Notes: generated by a model from the sequence alone, not told the origin. 17,226 nucleotides of DNA from Thermoanaerobacterales bacterium (GCA_017577565.1 PKRH01000076.1:1-17226), one strand, 5' to 3'; shown: positions 1 to 7,610, counted from the stretch's first letter. A program made the numbers and translations.

Positions 1-555
1 CACCAGGACCGTCCCCCGGCCGGCGGGCCGCCTCCGGGCACGCCGCCGGGAGGCGGGGCGCCCCCACCCCCGGGTGGCGCCACGCCGCCGCCGGGTGGCG
101 CGCAGCCCCCGCCCGCCGGTGGCTACGCCCCGCCGCCCGCCGGTGGCCACGCCCCGCCGCAGGGCGGCTGGTACCCGCAGGTCGGTGTCGTGCCCCAGCG
201 CCTGGAGAAGCCGTTCTACAGCCCCGGCATCGTCATCCTGCTGTGGATCGTGACGTGCAGCATCTGGGGTGCGATCTGGACCTACCGCACGAACGAGGAC
301 CTGAAGAAGTACAACGGCGAGGGCCTCGGCGGACCCGTGGGCGTCGTGGTCTACCTGCTCCTGTCGCCCGTGCTGATGTTCACGATCCCCAACGAGATCG
401 AGAAGATGTACCAGCGCGACGGCCGTCAGAGCCCGGTCTCGACGCTGTGGGGCCTGTGGTTCCTGCTGCCGATCATCGGCCACTTCGTCTGGTACCTGAA
501 GGTGCAGGACGCGCTGAACGACTTCTGGATCGGCAAGGGGGCGCAGCCGGAGTGA
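1..555 (+). CDS. DUF4234-type membrane protein with Pro/Gly-rich N-terminal tail (5' end outside window)
   Basis: The frame is open at base 1, so the N-terminus is missing. The first ~60 visible residues are a low-complexity Pro/Gly/Ala tail with PPPGGA and PAGGYAPP-type repeats, ending in QGGWYPQ. The rest resembles DUF4234: FYSPGIVILLWIVTCSIWG is a first membrane segment, followed by a YRTNEDLKKY stretch like the family's 'W-x-Y-K-x-N-x-E' region. A second hydrophobic segment (GVVVYLLLSPVLMF) and a third (LWGLWFLLPIIGHFVWYL) follow, then a WYLKVQDALNDFW end. A GTG at 190 could start a 121-residue form, but the in-frame Pro-rich tail upstream has coding character and such tails are common in this family. 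The function of DUF4234 is not known to me. The gene overlaps the next start codon (GTGA), implying translational coupling to the ClpP-like protein. Confidence 0.75.
   Translation, partial: HQDRPPAGGPPPGTPPGGGAPPPPGGATPPPGGAQPPPAGGYAPPPAGGHAPPQGGWYPQVGVVPQRLEKPFYSPGIVILLWIVTCSIWGAIWTYRTNEDLKKYNGEGLGGPVGVVVYLLLSPVLMFTIPNEIEKMYQRDGRQSPVSTLWGLWFLLPIIGHFVWYLKVQDALNDFWIGKGAQPE
112..159 (+). repeat. Two tandem 24-bp repeats inside the DUF4234 gene
   Basis: Bases 112-135 and 136-159 are the same 24-mer with a single T/C difference (124 versus 148). They encode PAGGYAPP and PAGGHAPP. Less exact GGA/TPPP units precede them. The copies are in frame, so copy-number change would lengthen or shorten the Pro/Gly tail without a frameshift. 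Confidence 0.8.
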
Positions 556-1280
556 GGCCGGTCGGGACGGGGCACCACCGAGCGGCGGGACGACCGCCGG
601 ACGAGCCCTGGTTCCCGCGCACGCCGCCGGAGGTGCCCCTCCCGCCGCAGCCGCCCGGGCCCGACCGGCCCGGGCCGCCGGTGCCGCCGGTCCCGATCGT
701 CCCCGGGCCGGGCGGGCCGCTTGCCGGTGGCGAGGAGCTCCGCTCGCTCGTCTACGAGCGTCTGCTCGAGCGGCGCACGGTCATGCTCGACCGGCCGCTC
801 GACGCCGAGGCGGCCTCCCTCGTCGCCGCCCAGCTCGTCTCGCTCGACGGCGAGGGCGACGGCCCCATCACGCTGGTCGTCAACAGCCCCGGCGGGCCGC
901 TCGACGCCGTGCCCGCCGTGCTCGACGCCCTCGACCTCGTGCGAGGCCCGGTCGACACCACCTGCCTCGGGCAGGCGGGCGGCACCGCCGCCGTCGTGCT
1001 CGCCGCGGGGACCGGCCGCCGCCGGATCGGCCCGGGCGCGCACGTCCGGCTGCGCCTGGCCGAGGTCGAGCTGCAGGGGCCGGCCGACCGGATCGACGCC
1101 GAGGTGGCCCACCTGGCCGAGCTGCGCCGGGCGGTGATCGACCGGCTGGCCCGCTGCACCGGCCAGGAGCGCCGCCTCGTCGAGCGGGACGTCGACGCCG
1201 GGCGCAGCCTCTCGGCCCCGGAGGCCGTGACCTACGGGCTGGTCGACGAGGTCGTGGGCGCACCCGGCCGGGACCGGTAG
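552..1280 (+). CDS. ClpP-fold protein lacking the catalytic triad (pseudoprotease)
   Basis: From GTG 552 the product is 242 residues. Residues 1-58 are Pro-rich with no fold I recognise. Residues ~60-237 align with ClpP: LVYERLLERRTVML (handle/strand region), NSPGGPLDAVPAVLDAL (ClpP NSPGG), CLGQAGGTAAVVLAAG, HTGQ-like CTGQERRLVERD, and SAPEAVTYGLVDEVV at the end. Against E. coli ClpP, nucleophile Ser97 falls on Gly144 (GQAASM becomes GQAGGT), His122 on Arg168 (VMIHQP becomes VRLRLA) and Asp171 on Gly217 (ERDTERD becomes ERDVDAG). It therefore cannot be a serine protease by the ClpP mechanism. It may have a structural role like cyanobacterial/plastid ClpR, or bind something else. The start is chosen for the GTGA overlap with the upstream stop and a G-rich stretch at 535-541; GTG 633 and 681 are alternatives that remove part of the Pro-rich tail. 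Confidence 0.82.
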   Translation: MRPVGTGHHRAAGRPPDEPWFPRTPPEVPLPPQPPGPDRPGPPVPPVPIVPGPGGPLAGGEELRSLVYERLLERRTVMLDRPLDAEAASLVAAQLVSLDGEGDGPITLVVNSPGGPLDAVPAVLDALDLVRGPVDTTCLGQAGGTAAVVLAAGTGRRRIGPGAHVRLRLAEVELQGPADRIDAEVAHLAELRRAVIDRLARCTGQERRLVERDVDAGRSLSAPEAVTYGLVDEVVGAPGRDR

Positions 1281-1283
1281 GGT
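1278..1283 (+). promoter_or_regulatory. Putative -10 element (TAGGGT) for the OsmC gene
   Basis: TAGGGT fits the actinobacterial TANNNT -10 and overlaps the stop codon of the ClpP-like gene. A transcript starting about 7 bases on would have a leader of ~30 bases containing the AGGAGG at 1310-1315. No convincing -35 is seen. Confidence 0.4.
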
Positions 1284-1309
1284 CCACCGCGGCGGGCGCC
1301 GTCACGACC

Positions 1310-1315
1310 AGGAGG
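1310..1315 (+). promoter_or_regulatory. Ribosome binding site AGGAGG of the OsmC gene
   Basis: A perfect AGGAGG sits six bases before ATG 1322. It fixes the start. It also contrasts with many genes of this window that have no leader of their own. Confidence 0.8.
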
Positions 1316-1321
1316 TCCGCC

Positions 1322-1750
1322 ATGCCCGCACGCACCGCGTTCGCCCGCTGGGACGGGAGCCTGCGCGAGGGCGCCGGGACGGTGCGCCTCGGCAGCGGCG
1401 CCTTCGAGGGCCGCTACTCGTTCGCCTCGCGGTTCGAGGACGGCCCGGGCACCAACCCCGAGGAGCTGATCGGGGCCGCCCACGCCGGGTGCTTCTCGAT
1501 GGCGCTGACCGCCGGGCTCGAACGGGCGGGCTACCGGCCGGCGCTGGTCGAGACCACCGCCACCGTCCACGTCGAGCGAGGGGAGGACGGGTTCCGCATC
1601 CCCCGCATCGAGCTCGACTGCACGGCCGCGGTCCCCGGCATCGACGACGACGAGTTCCAGGCCCAGGCCACCGCGGCCAAGGAGGGGTGCCCGGTGTCCA
1701 AGGCGCTGGCCGGCACCGAGATCACGCTGACCGCCCGGCTCTCCGGCTGA
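1322..1750 (+). CDS. osmC: OsmC-family thiol peroxidase
   Basis: This 142-residue protein, the usual length of OsmC, reduces organic hydroperoxides with a redox-active cysteine pair in the cytoplasm. The peroxidatic Cys57 lies in AAHAGCFSMAL and the resolving Cys123 in KEGCPVSKAL, close to Cys59 and Cys125 of E. coli OsmC. TNPEELIGAAHA is the conserved run before the first Cys. The N-terminal strand region (FARWDGSLREGAGTVRLGSG) and the C-terminal GTEITLTARL also match. OsmC homologues work as intertwined dimers. It stands 41 bases after the ClpP-like gene with its own good ribosome site and a putative -10, so it is probably an independent unit. It converges on hrpA with 33 bases between stops. 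Proximity to soxR a few kb away is suggestive of redox stress biology but is not evidence of control. Confidence 0.92.
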   Translation: MPARTAFARWDGSLREGAGTVRLGSGAFEGRYSFASRFEDGPGTNPEELIGAAHAGCFSMALTAGLERAGYRPALVETTATVHVERGEDGFRIPRIELDCTAAVPGIDDDEFQAQATAAKEGCPVSKALAGTEITLTARLSG

Positions 1751-1783
1751 CCGGCCGACCCGGCGGGCCCCGGGCGGCGCCGC

Positions 1784-4700
1784 TCAGGCGATCTCGGCCA
1801 GCGCCCGGCGGATCCGGCGCTCGCTGACCGGGCGGGCGGTGCCGAGCACCTGGGCGAAGAGGCTGATCCGCAGCTCCTCCAGGTCCCAGCGCACCTGGAC
1901 GACCGCCGGGTCGCGTCGCCGGGCGGGGGGCAGCGCGTCCACCGCCGCCGCGTAGGCGGCCTCCAGCTCGCGCACCCCGGCCATGGCCTCGCGGTCGCGG
2001 GCGGCGCGCTCGCCCAGCTTGTCGAGCCGGACCCGGATGCCCTCCAGGTAGCGACCGATGTCGGCCAGGCGGGCGAGGCCGGCGGCCCGCACGAACCCGG
2101 GCCGCACGAGGCGGTGCAGCTGCTCCCGCATGTCCGCGACCGCCGGCGCCAGCACCGGGGCCCGGACCTCGTCGAGCCGGCCGTCGAGGCGGGCGGCCGC
2201 CGCCACCAGCTCGCCGGCCCGGCCGGCCGCGCCCACCGCCAGCGGGACCAGCCGGGCCCGGGCGCCGGCGGCCAGCTCGGCGAAGGCCCGCTCCTCCCAC
2301 ACCGGTCCGCCGTGCGTGGCGATGACCCGGTCGGCGGCCGCGGCGGCGCAGTCGTCGGCCAGCTCGGCCACGGTGGGCAGGGGCGGGCGGGCGGCGACCA
2401 GCGCCGGCTGGGCCCGCAGCCGGCGCTCCGCGTCCCGGCGGGCGGCGGGGGCCGCGAGCAGCAGGAGCCGGCGGGTGCCGGTCCACATGGCCCGCTCCTG
2501 GTCCTCCGGGGAGGTGAGCACCCGGACGCCGACGGTCTCACCCTCGTCGATGAGCGCGGGGTAGCCCCGCACCCGCCGGCCGCCGGCCTCGACCTCGACG
2601 GTGCGGGGCAGGTCGCCGACCTCCCACGACCGCAGGCCCTGCCGCTCGAGGTCGGGGGCGGCCGCCGCCACGGCCCGCCGGACCCGGCCCCGCAGCCGGC
2701 GCTGCAGCTGGGCGAGGTCGCGCCCGGCCGCCACCTCGCGGCCCTCCTCGTCCTCGACCCGGAACCGCACGAGCAGGTGGGGCGGCACCCGGGACAGGTC
2801 GAAGTCCTCCGGGCGGACCGGCTCGCCGGCCAGCCGGGCCAGGCGCCGCGCCAGTACCTCGAGCAGCGGCCCGTCCTCGGGCCCGACGCCGGCGAGCGCC
2901 TCGGCCGCCCGGTCCGGCGCCGGCGCCAGCCGGCGGCGCACGCTCTTGGGCAGCGACCGCACGAGCGCGGTGGCCAGCTCCAGCCGGTGCCCGGGGACCT
3001 GCCAGTCGAAGCCCTCCGGGCGCACCTCGTGGAGCACGGCCAGCGGCACGTGGACGGTGACGCCGTCGTCCTCGGCGCCGGGCCCGAAGGTGTAGGTGAC
3101 GTCGAAGGTCAGCTCGCCCTGCCGCCACGTCGTGGGGAAGTCGTCGAGGTCGACCGGCGCCGCCCCGGGGTCGGTCAGCACCTCGGGGGTGAGCGTGAGC
3201 AGGTCGGGGTCCTGCCGCCGGGCCGCCCTCCACCAGCGGTCGAAGTGGCGGGCGGAGGTGACCTCGGCGCCGACCCGCTCGTCGAAGAACGCGACCAGGC
3301 GCTCGCGGTCGACCAGGAGGCGGCGCCGGGTCCGCTCCTCGAGGGCGCGCACCTCGTCGACGGCAGCCCGGTTGGCGGCGGCGAAGCGGTGGTGGGTGCG
3401 CCAGTCCCCGTCGACCAGCGCGTGCTCGATGAACAGGCGGCGGGCGGCCGCGGGGTCGACCCGCCCGAGCGGGATCCGGCGCCCCTCGACGATCGGCAGG
3501 CCGAACAGCGTGACCCGCTCGGTCGTCATCGCCGTGCCCCGGCGGGCGTCCCACCACGGCTCGCCGTAGCTGCGGCGCACCAGGTGACCGGCCAGCGGCT
3601 CCAGCCACGACGGCTGGATGCGGGCGACCGTCCGGGCCCAGAGGCGGTTGGTCTCGACCAGCTCGGCCGCCATGACCCACGACGGCGTGCGGCGGTGCAG
3701 CACCGACCCGGGGGCGATGGCGAACCGGGTCTGGCGGGCCCCGACGTGCTCGCGGTGCGTGCGGTCGTACATGCCGACGTGTGACAGCAGGCCGGCGAGC
3801 AGCGCCCGGTGGATGCTGTCGGCGTCGGCCGGCTCGCGGTTGCGGTGCAGGCCCAGCTCCCTCGCCACCTCGCGCAGCTGGCGCACGAGGTCCTGCCACT
3901 CCCGCACCCGGACGTGGTTCAGGTGCTCGGCCCGGCACATGCGGCGGAAGCTGCTGGAGGACCGCTGCCGCTGCTCCCGCTCGAGGTGGCGCCACAGGTT
4001 GAGCAGGGTCAGGAAGTCGGAGTCGGGGTCGGCGAAGCGGGCGTGCAGCGCGTCGGCCTCGGCCTCCTGGTCGGTCGGGCGCTCGCGCACGTCCTGGATC
4101 GACAGGGCGGCGGTGATGACGAGCACCTCGCGCAGGCAGCCCTGGGCGTCGGCCTCCAGGATCATCCGCCCGTAGCGGGGGTCGATCGGCAGGCGGGCGA
4201 GCTTCCGGCCGATCGGTGTCAGCGTGCGGTCGGGGCGCATGGCGCCCAGCTCGACGAGCAGCGTGACCGCGTCGCGCACGGCCCGGGCGTCGGGCGGGTC
4301 GACGAACGGGAACGACTCGACGTCGCCGAGGCCGAGCGCCGCCATCTGGAGGATGACCGAGGCGAGGTTGGTGCGCAGGATCTCCGGCTCGGTGAACCGG
4401 GGCCGGGCGGCGTAGTCCTCCTCGCTGTAGAGCCGGATGCAGATGCCGGGGCCGACCCGGCCGCACCGCCCCGCCCGCTGGTCGGCCGAGGCCTGGCTGA
4501 TCGGCTCGATCGGCAGCCGCTGCACCTTGGTGCGCCGGTTGTAGCGGGAGATGCGGGCGGTGCCGGGGTCGACGACGTAGCGCACGCCCGGGACGGTGAT
4601 CGACGTCTCGGCCACGTTGGTGGCGAGCACGATGCGGCGGCCCCGGTGCGGCGCGAAGGCCCGCTGCTGCTCGGCGGCCGACAGCCGGGCGTAGAGCGGC

Positions 4701-5728
4701 ACGATCTCGGTGGCGGGCAGGTCGGCGTCGGCCAGGGCCGCGGCGGTGTCCCGGATCTCGCGCTCGCCGCTGAGGAAGACGAGGATGTCGCCCGGCCCCT
4801 CGCGGCACAGCTCGTCGACGGCGTCCCGGATGGCGTCGATCTGGTCGCGCGGGGCCCGCGCCGCGCGCCCGGGGCGGGCCCGCCGCCGCCGGCCGCGCTC
4901 GGCCCCGGCCGGCGGGTCGGCCGGGGCGTCCTCGGCGGCCGGGGCCTCGGGCTCGATCGGCCGGTAGCGGACCTCCACGGGGTAGCTGCGGCCCGACACC
5001 TCGACGACCGGGGCGTCGAAGTGCTCGGCGAAGCGGGCCGTGTCGATCGTGGCCGAGGTGACGACCAGCTTGAGGTCGGGGCGGCGGGGGAGGAGGTCGG
5101 TCAGGTAGCCGAGCAGGAAGTCGATGTTCAGGCTCCGCTCGTGGGCCTCGTCGACGATGATCGTGTCGTAGGCCCGCAGCATCCGGTCGCGCTGCAGCTC
5201 GGCGAGCAGGATGCCGTCGGTCATGAGCTTGACCAGCGTGCGCTCGCCCACCTCGTCGGCGAAGCGGACCGTGTAGCCGACGAGGTCGCCGACCTCGGTG
5301 CCCAGCTCCTCGGCCACCCGGGCGGCGATCGTGCGGGCGGCGAGGCGACGGGGCTGCGTGTGCCCGATGAGGCCCCGGACGCCCCGGCCCAGCTCGAGGC
5401 ACATCTTCGGCAGCTGCGTGCTCTTGCCGGAGCCGGTCTCGCCGGCGACGACGACCACCTGGTGGTCGCGCAGCGCGGCGAGCAGCTCCTCGCGCCGCTC
5501 GGTGATGGGCAGCGACGGGGGGTAGGTGATCTCGGGCACGGCGGCGCGCCGGGCGGCCACCCGCGCCTCGGCCCGCCGCAGCTCCTCCTCGATCGCGGCC
5601 AGCGCGCCGTCGTCCGGCCGCCGGCCGCGCCCCGCCCGGGCGCGGTCCAGCCGGCGCCGGATCCGGTCCGCGTCGCGCAGGGTGAGCGCGCCGAGCCGGG
5701 AGCGGAGATCGGTGGGAGAGGCGGGCAT
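1784..5728 (-). CDS. hrpA: DEAH-box ATP-dependent RNA helicase HrpA
   Basis: From ATG 5728 the product is 1314 residues, near the ~1300 of E. coli HrpA. Motifs in order: Walker A GETGSGKS (96-103), HTQPRRLAA (motif Ia), DEAH (193-196), TSAT (224-227), LATNVAETSIT (motif V, ~368-378) and QRAGRCGRVGPG (motif VI, ~417-428). The winged-helix/ratchet (HA2) and OB regions follow, and the long C-terminal part resembles the HrpA-specific DUF3418. HrpA acts on RNA and, in E. coli, rescues stalled or collided ribosomes; that role here is inferred from homology. A ~30-residue acidic then Arg-rich insertion (~258-296) sits between the two RecA domains, where E. coli HrpA has a short linker. A TTG at 5740 in the same frame would overlap the -10 hexamer, so ATG 5728 is preferred. 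The gene is monocistronic and divergent from the beta-lactamase-fold gene. Confidence 0.95.
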   Translation of the reverse strand: MPASPTDLRSRLGALTLRDADRIRRRLDRARAGRGRRPDDGALAAIEEELRRAEARVAARRAAVPEITYPPSLPITERREELLAALRDHQVVVVAGETGSGKSTQLPKMCLELGRGVRGLIGHTQPRRLAARTIAARVAEELGTEVGDLVGYTVRFADEVGERTLVKLMTDGILLAELQRDRMLRAYDTIIVDEAHERSLNIDFLLGYLTDLLPRRPDLKLVVTSATIDTARFAEHFDAPVVEVSGRSYPVEVRYRPIEPEAPAAEDAPADPPAGAERGRRRRARPGRAARAPRDQIDAIRDAVDELCREGPGDILVFLSGEREIRDTAAALADADLPATEIVPLYARLSAAEQQRAFAPHRGRRIVLATNVAETSITVPGVRYVVDPGTARISRYNRRTKVQRLPIEPISQASADQRAGRCGRVGPGICIRLYSEEDYAARPRFTEPEILRTNLASVILQMAALGLGDVESFPFVDPPDARAVRDAVTLLVELGAMRPDRTLTPIGRKLARLPIDPRYGRMILEADAQGCLREVLVITAALSIQDVRERPTDQEAEADALHARFADPDSDFLTLLNLWRHLEREQRQRSSSSFRRMCRAEHLNHVRVREWQDLVRQLREVARELGLHRNREPADADSIHRALLAGLLSHVGMYDRTHREHVGARQTRFAIAPGSVLHRRTPSWVMAAELVETNRLWARTVARIQPSWLEPLAGHLVRRSYGEPWWDARRGTAMTTERVTLFGLPIVEGRRIPLGRVDPAAARRLFIEHALVDGDWRTHHRFAAANRAAVDEVRALEERTRRRLLVDRERLVAFFDERVGAEVTSARHFDRWWRAARRQDPDLLTLTPEVLTDPGAAPVDLDDFPTTWRQGELTFDVTYTFGPGAEDDGVTVHVPLAVLHEVRPEGFDWQVPGHRLELATALVRSLPKSVRRRLAPAPDRAAEALAGVGPEDGPLLEVLARRLARLAGEPVRPEDFDLSRVPPHLLVRFRVEDEEGREVAAGRDLAQLQRRLRGRVRRAVAAAAPDLERQGLRSWEVGDLPRTVEVEAGGRRVRGYPALIDEGETVGVRVLTSPEDQERAMWTGTRRLLLLAAPAARRDAERRLRAQPALVAARPPLPTVAELADDCAAAAADRVIATHGGPVWEERAFAELAAGARARLVPLAVGAAGRAGELVAAAARLDGRLDEVRAPVLAPAVADMREQLHRLVRPGFVRAAGLARLADIGRYLEGIRVRLDKLGERAARDREAMAGVRELEAAYAAAVDALPPARRRDPAVVQVRWDLEELRISLFAQVLGTARPVSERRIRRALAEIA

Positions 5729-5739
5729 GGGGCTGGTCA

Positions 5740-5745
5740 ATGATA
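5740..5745 (-). promoter_or_regulatory. Putative -10 element (TATCAT) of hrpA
   Basis: On the minus strand TATCAT, one base from the canonical TATAAT, lies 11 bases before ATG 5728. Transcription would begin about 4-5 bases upstream of the ATG, giving an almost leaderless mRNA. There is no clear -35 at the usual distance. Confidence 0.5.
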
Positions 5746-5806
5746 CGGACGACCTGCGGTTGAGGCGCCTGTCTCACTACGTGCTGCACGCGCATGAAAC
5801 GGGGGG

Positions 5807-5812
5807 TACTGT
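5807..5812 (+). promoter_or_regulatory. Putative -10 element (TACTGT) of the beta-lactamase-fold gene
   Basis: TACTGT ends eight bases before GTG 5821, the spacing expected when transcription starts at or near the start codon. This favours GTG 5821 over ATG 5794, which lies upstream of the element. Confidence 0.45.
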
Positions 5813-5820
5813 GCCCGGCC

Positions 5821-7065
5821 GTGACCGTCGTGCTCGACCTCGAGGTGGACCCGGTCGGCGCCGGGTTCGATCCGTCCCGGCTCGCCCGCGTCGACGAGCA
5901 CCTGCGCACCCGCTACGTCGAGCCGGGCAAGATCGCCGGCTGCCAGGTGCTCGTCTTCCGCCACGGCCGCCTCGCCCACGCGAGCGGCCTCGGCCACGCC
6001 GACCGCGAGCGCGAGCTGCCGGTGGCGCCCGACACCGTGTGGCGGATCTACTCGATGACCAAGCCGATCACCGGCGTGGCGCTGCTCACGCTCTACGAGC
6101 GGGGCCTGTTCCGCCTCACCGACCCGGTGCACCGGTTCCTGCCCGAGCTCCGGGACCTGAAGGTCCTCGAGCGCGACGAGGACGGCGGCAAGCGCCTGGT
6201 CGAGCCGGCCCGGCCGATGACCGTGCGGGACGCCCTCATGCACATGACCGGCATCGGCGCCGGCCCCCGCCGCATCCGCTTCGACCCGGCGGGCTCGCCC
6301 GACCGCCCGCCGTCGCTGCGGGCCGGCCGGGGCGCCACCCTGCAGACGCTGGTCGAGCTGCTGGCCGAGGAGCCGCTGCGCTTCCACCCCGGCACGCACT
6401 GGCTCTACACCTGGTCGACCGACGTCTGCGCCCGCCTCGTCGAGGTGCTGTCGGGGCAGCGCTTCGACGAGTACCTGGCGGCCACGATCTTCGAGCCGCT
6501 CGGCATGGTCGACACCGGGTTCCACGTGCCCGACGAGGCGATCGACCGCTTCGCCGCGCTCTACCGCCGCGACTCGCAGAAGCGGCTGGTGCTCGTGGAC
6601 GACCCCCGGGCCAGCGGCTACCGCGAGCAGCCGACCTTCCTGTCGGGCGGCGGGGGCCTCGTGTCGACCGGGCCCGACTACCTGCGCTTCTGTCGCATGC
6701 TGCTCGGCGGGGGCGAGCTGGACGGCGTGCGGGTCCTGAGCCGCAAGACCGTCGAGCTGATGGCGTCCAACCACCTCCCGGGCGGCGGCGACCTGCGGCA
6801 GTTCGCCCTGCCCGGCGGCTACGGCGAGGTGGGCTTCGACGGCATGGGCTTCGGCCTGACCGTCGCGGTGTCCAACGGCCCGGTGGCCACGGGGGGCGTC
6901 GGCTCGGCCGGCGAGTACATGTGGGGCGGCTTCGCCTCGACGGCGTTCTGGATCGACCCCGCCGAGGACCTGGCGGTCGTGTTCATGACCCAGTTCGTCC
7001 CCTCGGGCACCTTCGACTTCCGCGGCCAGCTGAAGTCGATCGTCTACGGCGCCCTCGACGACTGA
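5821..7065 (+). CDS. Serine hydrolase of the beta-lactamase (class C/EstB-like) family
   Basis: From GTG 5821 the product is 414 residues. The family signature S-x-x-K is Ser78-Met-Thr-Lys81 in WRIYSMTKPITGVA. The second motif Tyr is Tyr196 in HWLYTWSTDVCARLVEVLSG, and the WGGFASTAFWIDP region near the C-terminus stands where class C enzymes and EstB esterases carry their third motif. These are characteristic of family VIII esterases and penicillin-binding-like hydrolases. I see no secretion signal, and the substrate cannot be read, so a cytoplasmic esterase, beta-lactamase-like or D-amino-peptidase activity are all possible. ATG 5794 would add nine residues (MKRGVLCPA) but lies above the likely -10. 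It faces hrpA divergently and converges on soxR with 12 bases between stops. Confidence 0.88.
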   Translation: MTVVLDLEVDPVGAGFDPSRLARVDEHLRTRYVEPGKIAGCQVLVFRHGRLAHASGLGHADRERELPVAPDTVWRIYSMTKPITGVALLTLYERGLFRLTDPVHRFLPELRDLKVLERDEDGGKRLVEPARPMTVRDALMHMTGIGAGPRRIRFDPAGSPDRPPSLRAGRGATLQTLVELLAEEPLRFHPGTHWLYTWSTDVCARLVEVLSGQRFDEYLAATIFEPLGMVDTGFHVPDEAIDRFAALYRRDSQKRLVLVDDPRASGYREQPTFLSGGGGLVSTGPDYLRFCRMLLGGGELDGVRVLSRKTVELMASNHLPGGGDLRQFALPGGYGEVGFDGMGFGLTVAVSNGPVATGGVGSAGEYMWGGFASTAFWIDPAEDLAVVFMTQFVPSGTFDFRGQLKSIVYGALDD

Positions 7066-7077
7066 GCCCCGGCGCCG

Positions 7078-7524
7078 CTACTCGTCGTCCTCGCCGATGA
7101 GGTAGCGCGGCCCGGCGCCGTGCTCGCCCGCGTGGTCGTCGGGGTTGAGCAGCTTGCAGGCCGACAGCGACAGGCAGCCGCAGCCGATGCACCCGTCGAG
7201 CCGCTCGCGCAGGCGCTCGATGAGGCGGATCTGCTCGTCGAGCCGCGGCCGCCAGGCCTTGGACAGCCGGGCCCAGTCCTCCTGGGTGGGGGTGCGGTTG
7301 TCGGGGAGCGAGGCGAGGGCCTCGCGGATCTCCCCCAGCGACAGGCCCACCCGCTGGGCGACCTTGATGAAGGACACCCGGCGCAGCGTCTCGCGCTTGT
7401 ACCGGCGCTGGTTGCCCGAGGTCCGCCGGGAGGTGATGAGGCCCTCGGCCTCGTAGTAGCGCAGGGCGGAGGGCGCGACGCCCGCGCGCTCGGCCAGCGC
7501 GCCGATGCTGAGCTCCGTCTCCAC
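7078..7524 (-). CDS. soxR: Redox-sensitive MerR-family regulator SoxR
   Basis: This 148-residue protein is SoxR-sized. The N-terminal winged helix-turn-helix reads LSIGALAERAGVAPSALRYY, then EGLITSRRTSGNQRRY. A long dimerisation helix follows (~80-115). The [2Fe-2S] cluster ligands are the four cysteines of CIGCGCLSLSAC (C-x2-C-x-C-x5-C, ~112-123), diagnostic of SoxR. Oxidation of the cluster by redox-cycling compounds, NO or superoxide switches on target promoters. In actinobacteria SoxR often controls only a few genes and may respond to endogenous redox-active metabolites. The start is GTG 7524, seven bases after a TAGGCT -10. Directly upstream is a palindrome that could be its operator, and the divergent XRE gene is a candidate neighbour target. 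It converges with the beta-lactamase-fold gene. Confidence 0.95.
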   Translation of the reverse strand: METELSIGALAERAGVAPSALRYYEAEGLITSRRTSGNQRRYKRETLRRVSFIKVAQRVGLSLGEIREALASLPDNRTPTQEDWARLSKAWRPRLDEQIRLIERLRERLDGCIGCGCLSLSACKLLNPDDHAGEHGAGPRYLIGEDDE

Positions 7525-7531
7525 GGCGGGC

Positions 7532-7537
7532 AGCCTA
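7532..7537 (-). promoter_or_regulatory. Putative -10 element (TAGGCT) of soxR
   Basis: On the minus strand TAGGCT is followed by seven bases and then GTG 7524, consistent with a leaderless soxR mRNA. Confidence 0.5.
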
Positions 7538-7543
7538 CCGGTG

Positions 7544-7558
7544 ACCTCACGTTGAGGT
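7544..7558. promoter_or_regulatory. Palindromic operator candidate between soxR and the XRE gene
   Basis: ACCTCA-CGT-TGAGGT is a perfect inverted repeat with 6-base arms and a 3-base centre. It lies just upstream of the soxR -10, within its promoter. The half-site CCTCA/TGAGG is that of the enterobacterial SoxR box, but there the arms are eight bases apart rather than three, so the match is of half-sites and not of full geometry. Autoregulation of soxR is the simplest reading. Confidence 0.5.
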
Positions 7559-7598
7559 GAGCTTCACATCTGCCCGGCGCCGCCCCGGCCGGCCCCGG

Positions 7599-7604
7599 TA
7601 GCGT
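7599..7604 (+). promoter_or_regulatory. Putative -10 element (TAGCGT) of the XRE-family regulator
   Basis: TAGCGT is followed by six bases and then ATG 7611. No Shine-Dalgarno fits between them, so a leaderless transcript is likely. Confidence 0.5.
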
Positions 7605-7610
7605 CGGGGC

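Noticed and set aside
243..551. N-terminal extension of the ClpP-like frame up to base 243
   Set aside because: It runs through the DUF4234 gene in another frame and its translation is low-complexity Arg/Pro. The GTGA overlap at 552 is a better start.
2114..5743. Very long open frames on the + strand (to 644 residues) opposite hrpA, and another - strand frame over the same DNA
   Set aside because: They are mirror frames of a gene with strong G/C third positions. Their translations are Arg/Pro/Gly/Ala-rich without any domain, while the hrpA frame carries every helicase motif.
5526..7100. Long + strand frame and a 345-residue - strand frame over the beta-lactamase-fold gene
   Set aside because: Both lack recognisable motifs, whereas the third frame has S-x-x-K and other family signatures.
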